From contig JBANDB010000017.1 in NCBI GenBank assembly GCA_037576215.1, forward strand, positions 682,001-746,000: DNA of 64,000 nucleotides, given 5' to 3'. Every line of letters starts with the position of its first letter. The stretch's first letter is position 1. The DNA comes from Armillaria gallica. Lineage: Eukaryota; Basidiomycota; Agaricomycetes; Agaricales; Physalacriaceae. Positions 33,439-44,423 of the stretch are shown here, piece after piece. The notes below the pieces were generated by a model. The model made no database searches. It saw only the letters and a list, made by a program, of their open reading frames with translations, and had not been told where the DNA came from. The position numbers were made by a program, and so were the translations under genes.

Positions 33439-34286
33439 ATGACATCAACTCCATTCACCGTCTATCGCATGGCCGTATGCTTGTAAATGGAGCCGCAACG
33501 CTCGACTACCAAGGACCCGTCGAGTTACTGGGGCTTCGAAGCACCTCGATCCGCAAGTTGTTCCCAGACATACTCGCTGCGAAAGAAACCAACTGCGCCA
33601 TCGACGCGACATACCTTGCCAACACCCTCGATCCCATCGTCCCACTTTCCGGTCCAAAGCTCCGCCCAGACCAAACCTACGACAATGCCAAAGCGCAGTT
33701 TAACATCATTCTCATTTTCGGAGGTGCGTGGTGATCTCGGAAAGACGCCTTCCTACGATCCTAGTTATGCCTTGCAGGAATAATTGGGAATGGCAAGGCA
33801 GAGCACAGCCTGATGAACTTCTTGAAGAGACAAGGACAGAATGCCAGATACATTCTGACAGTTTGCACTGGGTCGTGGATCCTGTCTAGCACAGGGCTTT
33901 TGGATGGGAAACGCGCAACGACAAACAAAGAGACGTTCAAAGTGATCAAGGTTAGGGGCCCGACGGACATGGCACCTGTACACCTCTAATCCAGTGGGTT
34001 TTGTAGGAAGATACAAAAGACCTTCCCATAACGTGGATCGCCGAAGCTCGATGAGTCGCCACAGAAGAGAAGAAGATCTGGTCGAGTTCAGGTATCACCG
34101 CCGGCAAGCTAGTCTAATCAAAGCAGCACTGCAATCCCTGATGTCGTGACAGGGATGGACCTGGCATACGCGTTTCTGGAGTATATCACTGGCAAGGGCC
34201 CGGCGGAGGCTTCTGCAGGGTTCTTGGAGAAGATAGTCCATGGAGAGGGTGATGATCCATTCGCGGCCAAGAACGGATTGATCTGA
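33439..34286 (+). pseudogene. DJ-1/PfpI family protein, copy B
   Basis: This copy starts MTSTPFTVYRMAVCL, then TAA at 33,484-33,486, because one base is missing compared with copy A (TTGTAAATGG against TTGTACAATGG). In the shifted frame the family sequence resumes (NGAATLDYQGPVELLGLRS). The active-site elbow TVCTGSW is intact here, with TGG at 33,886-33,888 where copy A has TGA. The tail DDPFAAKNGLI and TGA at 34,284-34,286 are kept. The first intron junction is as unclear as in A. So the two paralogues carry different disabling mutations. Confidence -1.
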
Positions 34287-34451
34287 AAGGGCTTATCCCA
34301 CTCAGAGTTTTAAACGGTGCTGACCTCGAGTCAAACGTTAGAATTTCTGATACTAATTCAGGTTCATGTATGCCTGTACAGCCCGTTAAGTCTATTGTGC
34401 TTTCGGTAAAAGTAACTCACCTTTTTTCACTCGCAAAAACCGAGATTTTGA

Positions 34452-34950
34452 GTGTTGAACGTTCCATTGACACGTATTGACGTCGAGGAGCCAGAGACGA
34501 TACATAAGTCAAAATCCAGGAACCAAGCAAGACAAGGCTACAAACGTCGAGGCGGAAATGACGGCTTATTTCAAATTCAGTTACAACCCCGTCTCTTCCT
34601 TTCATCTTGTACGCCCATGGATCGACAACCTACCTGGGAGGATTTCCTTGATATCCGTTTCGAGCACCACATGCGACTAGCGGAAAGATCGCGCACATCC
34701 AATACCGGGCCCATATTCCGCTATCCCACCTCCAGCAGGAAGCTAACTCCGCCAATTAGGTCCAAATCCGACCGTTGTCCCACGCGTTCTCGACTCATTC
34801 CATTCTTTTCTAGAAGAGAAATGAATTCTGGATCAGCCACTCTCCTTTGGAATTGTTCACAATCTGGGACGGCTGCAGCGGAATTTATTGACGACTATAA
34901 TCTGCATCAAGGCGATTTTCGGACCGAGTGAAGGCACAGGGACTTTGGAG
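34452..34950 (+). pseudogene. Hypothetical protein, copy B (frameshifted)
   Basis: The copy of 14,730-15,266. MDRQPTWEDFLDIRFEHHMR and LAERSRTSN are kept, then the frame changes near 34,700-34,750 (FRYPTSSRKLTPPIR instead of AIPPPAGSYLRQL). The GPSEGTGTLE segment is present in another frame. An A-copy deletion near 14,860 relative to B shows both have drifted. Confidence -1.
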
Positions 34951-34984
34951 TGAGGCCGCCTAACAAGAGCTGTTCATGACCAGC

Positions 34985-36280
34985 CGCTCCTGTCGTGCGT
35001 GCTTTCACGCGCTTTGCCCAGGGATGGCTGTCGTCTGCTGTATCGAGCTATCGGTGAAGACCCCGAGGAGGACCATTATGGAAGAGACATGTTCGGCGAC
35101 AATGGCACAGGGTGGATGCCTTGTCTGGTAGCATGAGAGGTACGTGCTTCGCACTCGGTGATCGCTCGTATCTTCAATTGTTTCTCCTAGGTCTTATTCT
35201 CCCTCTACCGACAGTGTCTGCCTCAGAGCTCGAGCAACGAGATCTGCGTAGTATTCTCGTTTAGCTGTGAAGGCGGCACGGAGGACGAGTCCGGAAGGAA
35301 GAAAGGCGCGTCTTTTTCTGTGGAGCCCTTGACTTTGGTAGCTGACATCAGGGTGACAGGTGTATACTCCTTAAGCCGATTCCGTTAAATACCTTCGAGG
35401 AGGGTGGCTCGAAGTTTGTGCCGACACCCCGTATGGATGCATAAAAGCTGGTAGCCGCAGAATAGTTTGGAGGCTGGGTGGGAGAATCATCGTTTTGAAT
35501 TTGCCACGGCTCATTGCGACCTTCAAACTTGGATTTGAGGTATGGACGCCGTCCGTATCTGCCATACTTTCAATTCAACTGAAATTGGTTTAGTATCTAG
35601 GTATAGGACGGTATATGATGTCGGTTATTTCTGAGGCTCAGAGTCAACTTCCAAGATGTGGAGCTCGACGCCCTCCTCATCCCCGTTGCGGGCGGTAACA
35701 TAAATAGAAGTCCTCAGAGTGGTGAACGGTGGTGAACTTTGCATATGGTATGGTATGACTTTCTCCTCCGACTCTTCCTGTGCTGATGTCCAAGTCCCTA
35801 GGGATAGGGCTATTCACTTGTGCGAGCGAAGAGACGTCGACGGGCGCGAGCTGCTGGGGAGGAGTGACGTGGAGGGAGATGTGACTGTAAGGGAGGTCGT
35901 CGGCAGAGTTAGACACTGTCAATTAGTAAATATGTCAGCAATTATCAGAGACAGCCGTTTTCATGACGAGAGGATGGCAGCTTCAGAACTTCAGATAGCT
36001 TCAGAACTCAGATCCAGATCCAGATGTAGGAGGCACGAAAGGAGCAACCTTGACTGCGAGGGTAGCGTAATTGTAAGGGACTTTTGAGAGGCGTCGAAGG
36101 TCTCGGTATAGTACAAGATCAAGGTTATTTGTTGATCGTTAGCTCCCACGTTCCTCACATTTATTTGTCTCTTACCACCATCACCCTCGACGCCGGCACC
36201 ACTTTCTCTAACGCGCGATAGGATCCCCTTCGCTATCAAGACATCCACTGCTGACGTCATTCAGCGGGCGAGAAACTCAC
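34985..36280. repeat. R5, spacer, R1 piece and shortened R2 (copy B)
   Basis: It is colinear with 15,270-16,560: R5 at 34,985-35,150, spacer with the CCAAGTCCCTAGGGATAGGG box near 35,787, R1 piece near 35,835 and shortened R2 from 35,920 to 36,280. It carries a short local duplication of CAGATCCAGATC-type sequence near 36,005. No gene was found. Confidence -1.
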
Positions 36281-36549
36281 CCAGGATCCGCATCCAGACG
36301 CCTTTGCCCTTAGGTCCTCGTCTTCAGCTTGGGTTCACCAGCGAGCCAAACACTGTACCATTCCGGTCATCGACGCCCATCATCCTGTATACCTTAGTCT
36401 CATTTTTATGACCGTCGATGCACAGAATTGGCCACCTCTCTCAGCTTCCCGTGCGCGACAGCTATTCACGATGAGTGACTCCTTCCTCGCCAGCAACGCG
36501 CAACAACGAACTCTGTCAGCAGAAGGAGACGTGTTGTGTTCGCTGCACT

Positions 36550-37191
36550 TCATGGTGACTGGAGACGTGACAAATGGTCGTTAGAGAAGATCTCGAAGAC
36601 TGGTGGGTCCTCTTCCTCCTCGCGTAATTTGGTACTCACCCTTCTAGCAGCTGAACGCGACGATGTGTCCAGAGACTGGCGTGCCGACACGGGAAAACCT
36701 TTCTGCAGCGTGAAGACCATGACTCGTACCAAGTTATCATCATGCGGCAAGTGGGACGTGAGCTGTAGGGGCAATTGTTGATTGCGGCAAACGGTAATGG
36801 GCGTTTCATCTCGTTCAAAGGTAATTTTGGTCGACTCATCAACGTTGCAACCCATAGTCCGACCCCTCTCGGACTTCAAATAGTGACCTCCCAACAACGG
36901 TTGTCTAAACTGCGCTGTTGAATGGAAACTCAATAGAACAAGCAAGACCTGTGGTAGAAGCCCTGAACGACGCGACCTTGGTCCAAGACGACGCGTTGCT
37001 TGTTTCTGGTCATTGCGACTAGCGTGTGCGGAATAGTTGGCACCTACTCTTCGCCCGCCTTTTGCTCCACGGCCCGCACGTTCGTCTCGGAAGTTGCGGG
37101 CTCGCTCTTTACGCCCCGGGGTAGTACCTCCTACTCTGTTGGTGGACATCGTCGTCGCATCCTCTCCCTCGACTCTGCTTGTCTCTTGCAA
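36550..37191 (-). CDS. Hypothetical ORF, 213 codons (minus strand, block B)
   Basis: A single uninterrupted frame starts MQETSRVEGEDATTMSTNRV. It has a basic region (GRKERARNFRDERAGRGAKG), a middle with VLLVLLSFHSTA, and a C-terminal part HDDNLVRVMVFTLQKGFPVS. In block A (16.8-17.4 kb) the frame is interrupted by several stops and length changes. No family resemblance was found. It may be a chance frame; the composition is not strongly protein-like. Confidence -1.
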   Translation of the reverse strand: MQETSRVEGEDATTMSTNRVGGTTPGRKERARNFRDERAGRGAKGGRRVGANYSAHASRNDQKQATRRLGPRSRRSGLLPQVLLVLLSFHSTAQFRQPLLGGHYLKSERGRTMGCNVDESTKITFERDETPITVCRNQQLPLQLTSHLPHDDNLVRVMVFTLQKGFPVSARQSLDTSSRSAARRVSTKLREEEEDPPVFEIFSNDHLSRLQSP

Positions 37192-37565
37192 TCGGGCGTG
37201 TCTCTATTTCTCTTTAATAAAACAGATGGAAATCCAGTCCCATTAGATTGCATTGTAAATAAAAACTCCTCGAAAAGAAAACGCGGGAATAGAACATCCC
37301 TTGCCTTGTACCCTCGAAGGCAAACGGCGAGTAGAATAGACAGTCAAAACCAAGCGAACAATAAATGATAGAGAAGAAGCTATGCTCCGCGAACAGCAGA
37401 AAGCCTCGTAGGGACAAGGTTCAGGATGAAAAGGATGCGGACAAAGCTGTAGTATTTCCCCATGTTTCATCGCACGGATGCTCCGGTTACCGAACATATA
37501 CATAAAGGTTCCAGTAGTACCGAAGAGACGAGCCATGTGATGCCCAAACCTCTATCGTGCTCGAC

Positions 37566-37739
37566 ATGTCGTCCCAACTGAATAGTCTTCGAGATGAAGA
37601 AACACAGCTCTCGAATAGACAGCATCTATCTCAACTATCTAAATTTCTATTAGCATCCGGCGGCATCCTCTCAAGGAAGGAACTTACCCATCCCGATATG
37701 ATCCTCCGCTGCTCGCCAAACATCAAACCTCTTTTCTGA
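37566..37739 (+). CDS. Small ORF (57 aa), block B
   Basis: MSSQLNSLRDEETQLSNRQH... to SPNIKPLF and stop. The copy at 17,758-17,931 differs by only a few residues and has no frame break. It has a Leu/Ser-rich helix-like character. No family was recognised; it could be an exon of a longer gene. Confidence -1.
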   Translation: MSSQLNSLRDEETQLSNRQHLSQLSKFLLASGGILSRKELTHPDMILRCSPNIKPLF

Positions 37740-38019
37740 ATAGACAGGTGTTGATTGGAGGAGGTGGATTGATGTCAGTGAACCCGTTGCCGGACGTAAG
37801 ATCAATAATTCGGTGTTTATTGAAGGGAGTCGCACAGGTCTGGAGGGTCTGCGTATGGGCGGGGAGAAAGCGGACCTCCTTTTGCTGCGCGTAATTTTCT
37901 TCCACAAAGGCCTGATGCTTGCTCACGTCGTTCAAAGCAAGATCGCTGAGTTCGACAGTAGATGATGATACTGTCCGAAGGATATAAGCTTGTACGCAGC
38001 ACACAGCATACGAGAGAAC

Positions 38020-38325
38020 TCACCTAGGATCCGGGATCCGAGGGCTGAAGATGGCGCTACGGGAAGGATATGCGCGTAAGCAGTCCCGACAGTAGATTGC
38101 ATTCTTGCGTAATCTCCTCCGGTGTTGGGCTGGGAGATGGCGGACTTGTTCGAGTGGAGCTTCTTGGAGCCAAGAGAAAGGGTAGTGATCCGACCAGCGA
38201 CGTAGACGAATGAGAAGGATGTGCCTTCCTGTGACGGAGATGGCACTGCGCCAGATCTGGCTCGCAACAACCTGGTACTCGCCACGGAGCTTGGTATTGG
38301 TGACAGCTTCGCGCGCCAAGTCCAT
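38020..38325 (-). CDS. Hypothetical exon, copy B (minus strand)
   Basis: The copy of 18,221-18,526, reading MDLAREAVTNTKLRGEYQ and IWRSAISVTGRHILLIRLRR. Compared with A it has an in-frame insertion of five residues and a frame difference after RRWSD. Its downstream part is probably intron or beyond the exon. Not recognised. Confidence -1.
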   Translation of the reverse strand: MDLAREAVTNTKLRGEYQVVASQIWRSAISVTGRHILLIRLRRWSDHYPFSWLQEAPLEQVRHLPAQHRRRLRKNAIYCRDCLRAYPSRSAIFSPRIPDPR

Positions 38326-38565
38326 GTACCGGAATTGACACGCAAATCGCGTCTGAAAGCGGTGGACTGAAAGATGCCATACCCGATTCGGCTGAGGTTG
38401 GGGCGAGCTAGTGGGTCCGGTCCTCTTCTTCAGGCGCCCTGTTGCTTATCAAACGAAAAGGATAGTCTGAGAAAGGCTAAGCTGCATGTATACATCTATG
38501 GTAAGGCACCGTACCGCGAGAGAATAACCGTTCCGCAAGGGCAATTTTGACCAACCAAACATCCG

Positions 38566-38840
38566 CTACACCTTGCGCCTCTTCTTCGTGAGTTCCTTCA
38601 GCGGGTTGATGGTGGTGATGGCTTGTGGCATTCCAGGCGATGGTTTACTGTGCGGGATCGTACTGTTAGGGCCGTTAACTACAGATGAATCAGCACAAAC
38701 AGCGGGGTCTCATAGGATAGCCATCGACATACCACGAATCATCAAGGACGAATTCTCGCGTTTACGCTCTGGGATAGCAGTTGATGGAATGGGGTGCGAT
38801 ATTAGAGACCTTGGTGTTCGCACTGTTGTAAGCTGAGGAG
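38566..38840 (-). repeat. Repeat R3, 3' exon copy B
   Basis: The minus-strand C-terminus ITTINPLKELTKKRRKV with TAG at 38,568-38,566, preceded by the GVLDPAVCADSSVV-type stretch. It is colinear with 18,749-19,020. The duplication shared by blocks A and B continues to about 39,205. Confidence -1.
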
Positions 38841-39209
38841 GAAGGGACACGAGAATACGAGTAAAGTGTCGTAGTCACTGAAAGGCGCAGGAAGGACTAG
38901 CGGTGACTTGGAGAACCAGACGTTCAGACAAGTAGAAAAATAAATTTTAGTAGGGCAGGTCGAAGAGAGAGCGACGAGAGGCGACGAAGTGACGTCCAGT
39001 GGAAATAGTGCGAGTGCCAAAAATACACGAGCGCAGATCACGTTGCATTGCTTGGCAAGTCGCGTGTCGGACGTGACGATCTTTCCTTTCTTCCTTCCTC
39101 GTTCATTGCTCTTCTTATTCAAAATGGTTAACGCTGCTTGTCAACCGACTACAACAACAATACTCATGTTCTGGCAGACGCAGTCAATGTTCAACGTTCA
39201 ACAACAGGC

Positions 39210-39945
39210 AGACGATTTCCTTCATTCGGTGTAAGGATATTCAAATGCGTAAATTTTGGTATGGCTTTCTCCAAGCTCTGTTTAGCTTACTGTGCCCTAA
39301 ATGTCCTACCATCTAATTTTGTTGCAAAGGATGTCGGCCTGCCATAGACGATGATCGCGAAGCGCCAGAACCGTTCAGCATCACGAGCAACCAGAGTACA
39401 GCAATACGAATACAGTTTTCTTCTCTACCTTTCACCGTATCGACGATAAAACATCGTTCCTGTGCAAAACAACTACAGTATCAAGCGGGGCACGGTACGT
39501 GGCTTCTATAGTGTCAACACCATCAAGTTGAACCACCCTCAGGGTGCATGCTAGGCTCATGGACATAGAATCTGAAGACGGAATTAAATCTCTGAGGGCG
39601 CGAATGAACTGACAAAGTAAAGTGAACTGGAAACTCTTCAAAGATCTTGTTATTCACATTTCTACACGTAGGATCGCCAATCGCAAGAAGTCACAGAGAT
39701 GGGAGATTCGAAGCGCGAGATTAAGCTGACCTGTGACGGGATTTCAGCTTCTCGAGAGAGGATTGCGGAGGTTTCAATCGAGGTACATCGTTACAATTTA
39801 CAGTGCTGCACAAGAAGGCTGAATTTGCGCGTCAGGCCGACTCCATTGCCTCTATAGCAATTTGATGCACCTAAGGTGCTTGATACTCCGAGTCTCAAAA
39901 GCAAGGCTAACGGTCAGTATCTTTTGCTATCGAATACGGCCTGAT
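39210..39945. other. No supported gene
   Basis: Beyond the edge of the A/B duplication. It contains one short stretch repeated at 24,165-24,235 (39,895-39,955). No exon structure was found. Confidence -1.
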
Positions 39946-40745
39946 CCTTACCCGCACATACTTAGGCGATGCGCGGCCGCCCACTGATGCTGAACTACTA
40001 GTACAAGTCTACGCCAACTATCGATCCGCTATGGTCGAACATGAACAAAGGCAGTTGCAGGTTTTTCATATGAAGCAGTGCTCGAACAACTGGCAAACTG
40101 GGTTGCGAAGATATTGTGCATCGAAGGGGTACAATATGCGTGTTCCAAGGCTAGAGAACCAGATAATCGCTCTGATGCGAGATCAGCTTGGACGGCGAGT
40201 AATGATGACGAGATATTCCGGGGGTTCTCGAAGTAAATGCACGGTTCGTACAGCCCAAGGTTACTTTCTCTTTTGTTTCATGTCAGTGATCCGGGCTCAT
40301 TCGTGACGGTTTAGATTTGTGGTACCCTTCAGGAATCTCAGACCCAGCTCAACGTTATAGGGTTAGCGGACCATGATTGGTTGTTTCACACTGTGCGGCT
40401 ACCCAGCAGGTGGAGCGGTCTTGTAAAAAAAACACCGGACTCTGTGGAGATGGGGCACGAGAAGCAGCTTTCGATGCACCTATTGGTCGATGGAAAAAGA
40501 TGGATAGATGTCGGACGCGACCACTGTAGAGCATGGTGAGTGACCACTCCACTTCTCTCTCAGTTTATTCCTGGGCTCAACCTGGGGTACTTTCGATATC
40601 AACGAAGCAGTTTTTCATTTGCTTTATTTAGCTTGGGATGAATATTTCTTCCGAACCAGTAGAAAGGAATCACGGTAAGTAATTTGACGAGTCAATGCGC
40701 TGACTACTGACGAGTATGGTTAGATTAGAGCTAGCGGACTGCAAT
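39946..40745 (+). pseudogene. Unidentified multi-exon gene remnant
   Basis: Plus-strand open pieces look coding: GDARPPTDAELLVQVYANYR and MVEHEQRQLQVFHMKQ (39,965-40,090); a piece at 40,150-40,270 that is related to 51,320-51,430; and a 60-codon piece after an acceptor near 40,360, reading GLADHDWLFHTVRLPSRWSG and HLLVDGKRWIDVGRDH, ending at a GTGAGT donor near 40,540. A further exon (WDEYFFRTSRKES) sits between CTTTATTTAG and GTAAGT near 40,640-40,677. I do not recognise the protein. Frames of consecutive pieces do not all join, so it is probably degraded. Confidence -1.
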
Positions 40746-41299
40746 TCAGCTCGGCTGTAGAGTCTCGATACGCATAACGCTGGCGGTGGCATTTTCTCGT
40801 GTGGGTGGTGGAAGCGGCAATCCTCTGTTCGTCCCTTTACCCTGACCGGCCTGGTGAACCATACAGAAGATGCTTTCGGAGATCGACGACTTCACCACCT
40901 CGAGGTCGACGTTGAGTATGTCCAACATTCTTGTTGAATGATGGAGCCTGAGAGATTAAGAAGCATCGGCAAGCAGGTTCACGGATGTGCACTGGATCAT
41001 GGGGGAGCATAAACGTCAGCGGATCTGGGGTTTCTACTTGGGTATGCTTTCATTTCCTCCGATAGAATGGCTATCTGAGCTCTGGCCAGTTCTGGCCCTC
41101 CTTGACTCTCCCTGTAAAGCACGTTTACCTGGGGATACTTGGAAGACGTCACGCGGAGATGGATACAGAGATTTACACCTGTAGTCCACGTCAATCTCGC
41201 ATTCCGATAGTTATGGGATTGCTTCGTACTAACAACAACGAAGTCGGCCGTTACATCTGTTCGTCGCCGCGCAATTTCTCTGTGACGGTCTAGCTCATC

Positions 41300-42041
41300 T
41301 ATTTGCAGTCAGCTATAACCAGCTCTGCGGCAGCTATAACCACAAGCATCTACGCTCTCGAAGCAGGTAGCATTGTTGAGCTCAACGAAAGAAAGAAGGT
41401 TTCCATATCGACTGGGGTAAGTAGCTGACTAGACTTCCCATCTTCACCATGCTGATTCATGCGCAGATTTGGTGTTGTATCTCTGCTTTGTGTGATATCG
41501 TCATCGCTGTCTGCATGTCCTACTACGTGAGCACTTTCTCTTTCGGCTATCCTTGTTGATGATGATTCCGTTTCGAAGCTTATACTTAGCAATACCGGTT
41601 ACCGTCGTACCCGAATGCTAGCCACAAAGCTGAGTTGTCTAACCATTGAAACGGGATCTGTGACTGGTATTCCATTCGCTCCATTGGCCAACGTCAGAAA
41701 ATTAACACTGCCTGCTTCTGTTGTAGCTCTGCTCTATCCTCTTCTTCGCATTCCCTCATCAGACTTTATACACGACCCCCCGCCCTGCTCATGCCCAAGC
41801 TGTATTCTCATACCGTTTATATGGTGCTGAATTCGCGAATCCGAATCATCGGCGGACGGGACACCTATACGTCTTCCGCCGATATGAGCGTCCCGACGAC
41901 TATCTTGTGCGATACCAGCTCCCCGTCACCGAAAGATGCAGGGGGAACAGAAGGACGTACGCCAGTGGTGACGATAGCATTTAACAATGACTTCAGCAAT
42001 GATCGTGAAATGGGTCGAATGAATGACAGTTGTCGTGATTA
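41300..42041 (+). pseudogene. DUF6534-type membrane protein remnant
   Basis: DUF6534 proteins are multi-pass membrane proteins of mushroom fungi with unknown function. Here SIYALEAGSIVELNERKK precedes a clean intron (GTAAGT...GCGCAG, 41,417-41,466). It is followed by IWCCISALCDIVIAVCMSYY, a hallmark helix of the family, then after another gap ATKLSCLTIETGSVTG, and finally PKLYSHTVYMVLNSRIRI, the typical last segment. Blocks appear in family order but in differing frames, with stops between SYY and ATKL. The N-terminal membrane segments are not recognisable upstream. Family call moderately sure. Confidence -1.
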
Positions 42042-42279
42042 ATGCGCTTTATTGGAGCTGATTTTTCCCAAGGAGGAACTCCAGGGTGGTGGTATGAGTC
42101 GTACCAGGTAAATGTGGGTACATTTCTTGACCCCGACTGTACGAAAACTTCTCCTTGATATTCCTATGTTAAATTTCACCTACGTACTTCAGCGTGGCTT
42201 GTATCGGTTATTACTTTCTGCCCGACTTGAGCTTATCTTCCGACTTCACGTACGGACTTTATAACTGTATTTACTCAAT

Positions 42280-42725
42280 GAGCCATACTCATGTTTGAGA
42301 ACCACAGAAAAAAGACAGTCCCATCGATGGTCATTGGCAAACAACTTCGCCACCCCGAAGTTGAGAACTCTCGCGTTTAGACTTTGGGATGGTAGTCGAT
42401 GGAATGGGGTGCAAGTGCTATATCAGCAAAATAAATAACGCATCACCCGACAGAGAAAATGAATAATAGGACATACCTGTGATACACTGACAAAGATATG
42501 CCAACGACACTGCTTCCTGGTGCAGCTCCTTCAATTCCTCCTGGATGCGTTGGGCAGAAGTAATGGTAGTCTTTTCGGTTCCGTAGGATTGTTTTTCTGC
42601 TTCGACTAGCTGGTCATAGTAGCCGTAGACGGATTCGTGATGTGGTGCGTCGGAGAACATGGTTTGGTGGTAGTAGTAAGTCGTCTCAGCTGGAGGCTAA
42701 TGAGCATGACATATCAAAATTCAAG
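42280..42725 (-). repeat. Repeat R3, best 5' exon copy
   Basis: After an acceptor (TTAG) the minus strand encodes [39 protein letters not shown] and IQEELKELHQEAVSLAYLCQ, ending at GTATGTCC (about 42,470), a good donor. A second exon follows after ATATAG but is short here. This is the copy that shows what was fused to RVB2 at 193. The protein family is unknown to me. Sequence 42,725-42,960 is also shared with 48,660-48,960. Confidence -1.
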
Positions 42726-43059
42726 AATCCTACGCGCAGCCTTCTTCGGAAGGCTCAAGCCAGTTGAACAAAATCAACACCGTGAAGGGCAGTACCGTAA
42801 GATATGAATTGACGGGAAGCGTGGACAATCGCAACCACGCGTTCTTTCGCCATGCTCAGTATCATATGAGCATGTCGTTGGTTCTACAGGGGCGGGGTAA
42901 GTAGAATCAGGAGCGACAGTCTCATCTGAGGCATGGTAAGGTCACTGTGAAAGGCCCAGTTATGTCGACCAGGTGGTGTTGGTTGTGATCACACTTTTTG
43001 AGTGCGTCACTCGGAGTAGGGTGTTCCGAACAGATGTGACATTCAGAGATACTCAGGGA

Positions 43060-43740
43060 CAATACAAGAGTACGGAACTAAAGATACGTGTCGGCGTAAT
43101 AGCGTGTAGTAAAATGGTCCAAGTTGTCTTTTTCCGGGTCGCAAGTGGATTGTAACTTTGCGAGCTGTCATCAATTAGGGTGGGAACTAGAAGGATTGGT
43201 GTACACGTCAAAGATGATGATGACTTGTGCGGAAGAGTGAGATACAGTAACCATGGGAGGAGGTTGATAGTAGATACCAAAGTAGCCGTGCCTGCCAAAC
43301 ACGAGCAATTGGATGCACGGACCATCTGAATGGACGGTTAGCAATGAATACTGGTGAAACGGAAGGTTGGGAACACACATGCGTAGCAGACTTAAACGCA
43401 TGAAGAGCAACGGAACAGAAGCACCCAGCAAACACCAACCAAACACCGGCGTCGAGGCCAACCATTTCCAAGAAAAGTGAGCACGCAGCAGTGGAGATCA
43501 GGCTCATGGGCATGCCAAAACGCTAGCACCAAACCAGTACCGGCATCTAGGGCAACCATTTGCAAGAAATGGGTAGCACGCAGTAGCGTAGGTCAGGCGC
43601 AAGCAAATCTTGACACGCGAGCACTGAGTCTTCACCGGCATCGAAGCTGACCATTTGGAAGAGACGGCGAGCACGCAGCAGCAGAGGTTGGGCCCATGAA
43701 GACCCGAAAACGTAAACAGTGAGTCGAGGCGAACGGGACT
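43060..43740 (-). repeat. Membrane-protein-like remnant and three ~100-bp tandem units, copy C
   Basis: Minus-strand pieces SCLAGTATLVSTINLLPWLL and FAGCFCSVALHAFKSAT are hydrophobic. The tandem array 43,446-43,740 corresponds to 28,214-28,520 before gene B. The stretch 43,060-43,380 has no counterpart that I could find in B. No complete gene. Confidence -1.
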
Positions 43741-44423
43741 ATGGTGATGGGTGGTGCCGGTGATGAGAGAGAAAATTTATGGTAAGCTACGGAGCAGCGT
43801 GAAGCCCTTGAATGAGAATTCTTCAGAACGGTGGATCGGTAGGAGTGTATTCATGAGGCATGGTTATATCGAGCTTCACAGATGCTAGTTGCGAGCGCAG
43901 TGAGTAGAATTGGTGGTCGTGGTGGAGTGGAGGAAGAGGACTGATGGTGGTACCAACGAAGGTCCCAATGCGGAAACAAATTACTCAGAGAGGTGTTGTT
44001 GTTCGACTTTTTCAAATTCAGGTGCCCACCGAGGCTACTAGCTGCGAATTCCTGCCGACAACTTTTATCAGCAATTCCAAGCCAGGGACTCGGAGTAAGG
44101 AAATGTTGCGACTAAGCTGCAGCATGCGCGAGTCGACTTGAGAGCGTAAAGGAAAACCGATGAATGACGTAATGATGCGGAACTCTCTCTTTACTACTAC
44201 TACGACTTTCCAGTGGCCTGCCGTTGGCTCCCAACTTGCGTTAGGGGTCGTGCCATCTACCAATACTACCCAATATGCTAAGATGCTATCCATTCTGGCC
44301 TGCAAACGATGAATGTCCTGCCATGCGCGGTTAGTGTGAGAATAGAACCGCTCGGCATCACTGCCAGCAATGCGGCTACAGCGTGTCTTGCGTCACATTC
44401 AGTTTCTTCACATACAGCTCCCA
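43700..44423. promoter_or_regulatory. DUF6535 upstream module, copy C (rearranged)
   Basis: The first 380 bases follow the other modules (GGTGGTCGTGGTGGAGTGGA box near 43,912). After 44,085 the sequence instead matches the orphan module near 50,010-50,090 (GCGCGAGTCGACTT...GGAAAACCGATGAATGA). The CCAAT box of A, B and D is not present. Start-codon flank is CAGCTCCCAATG. Confidence -1.
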
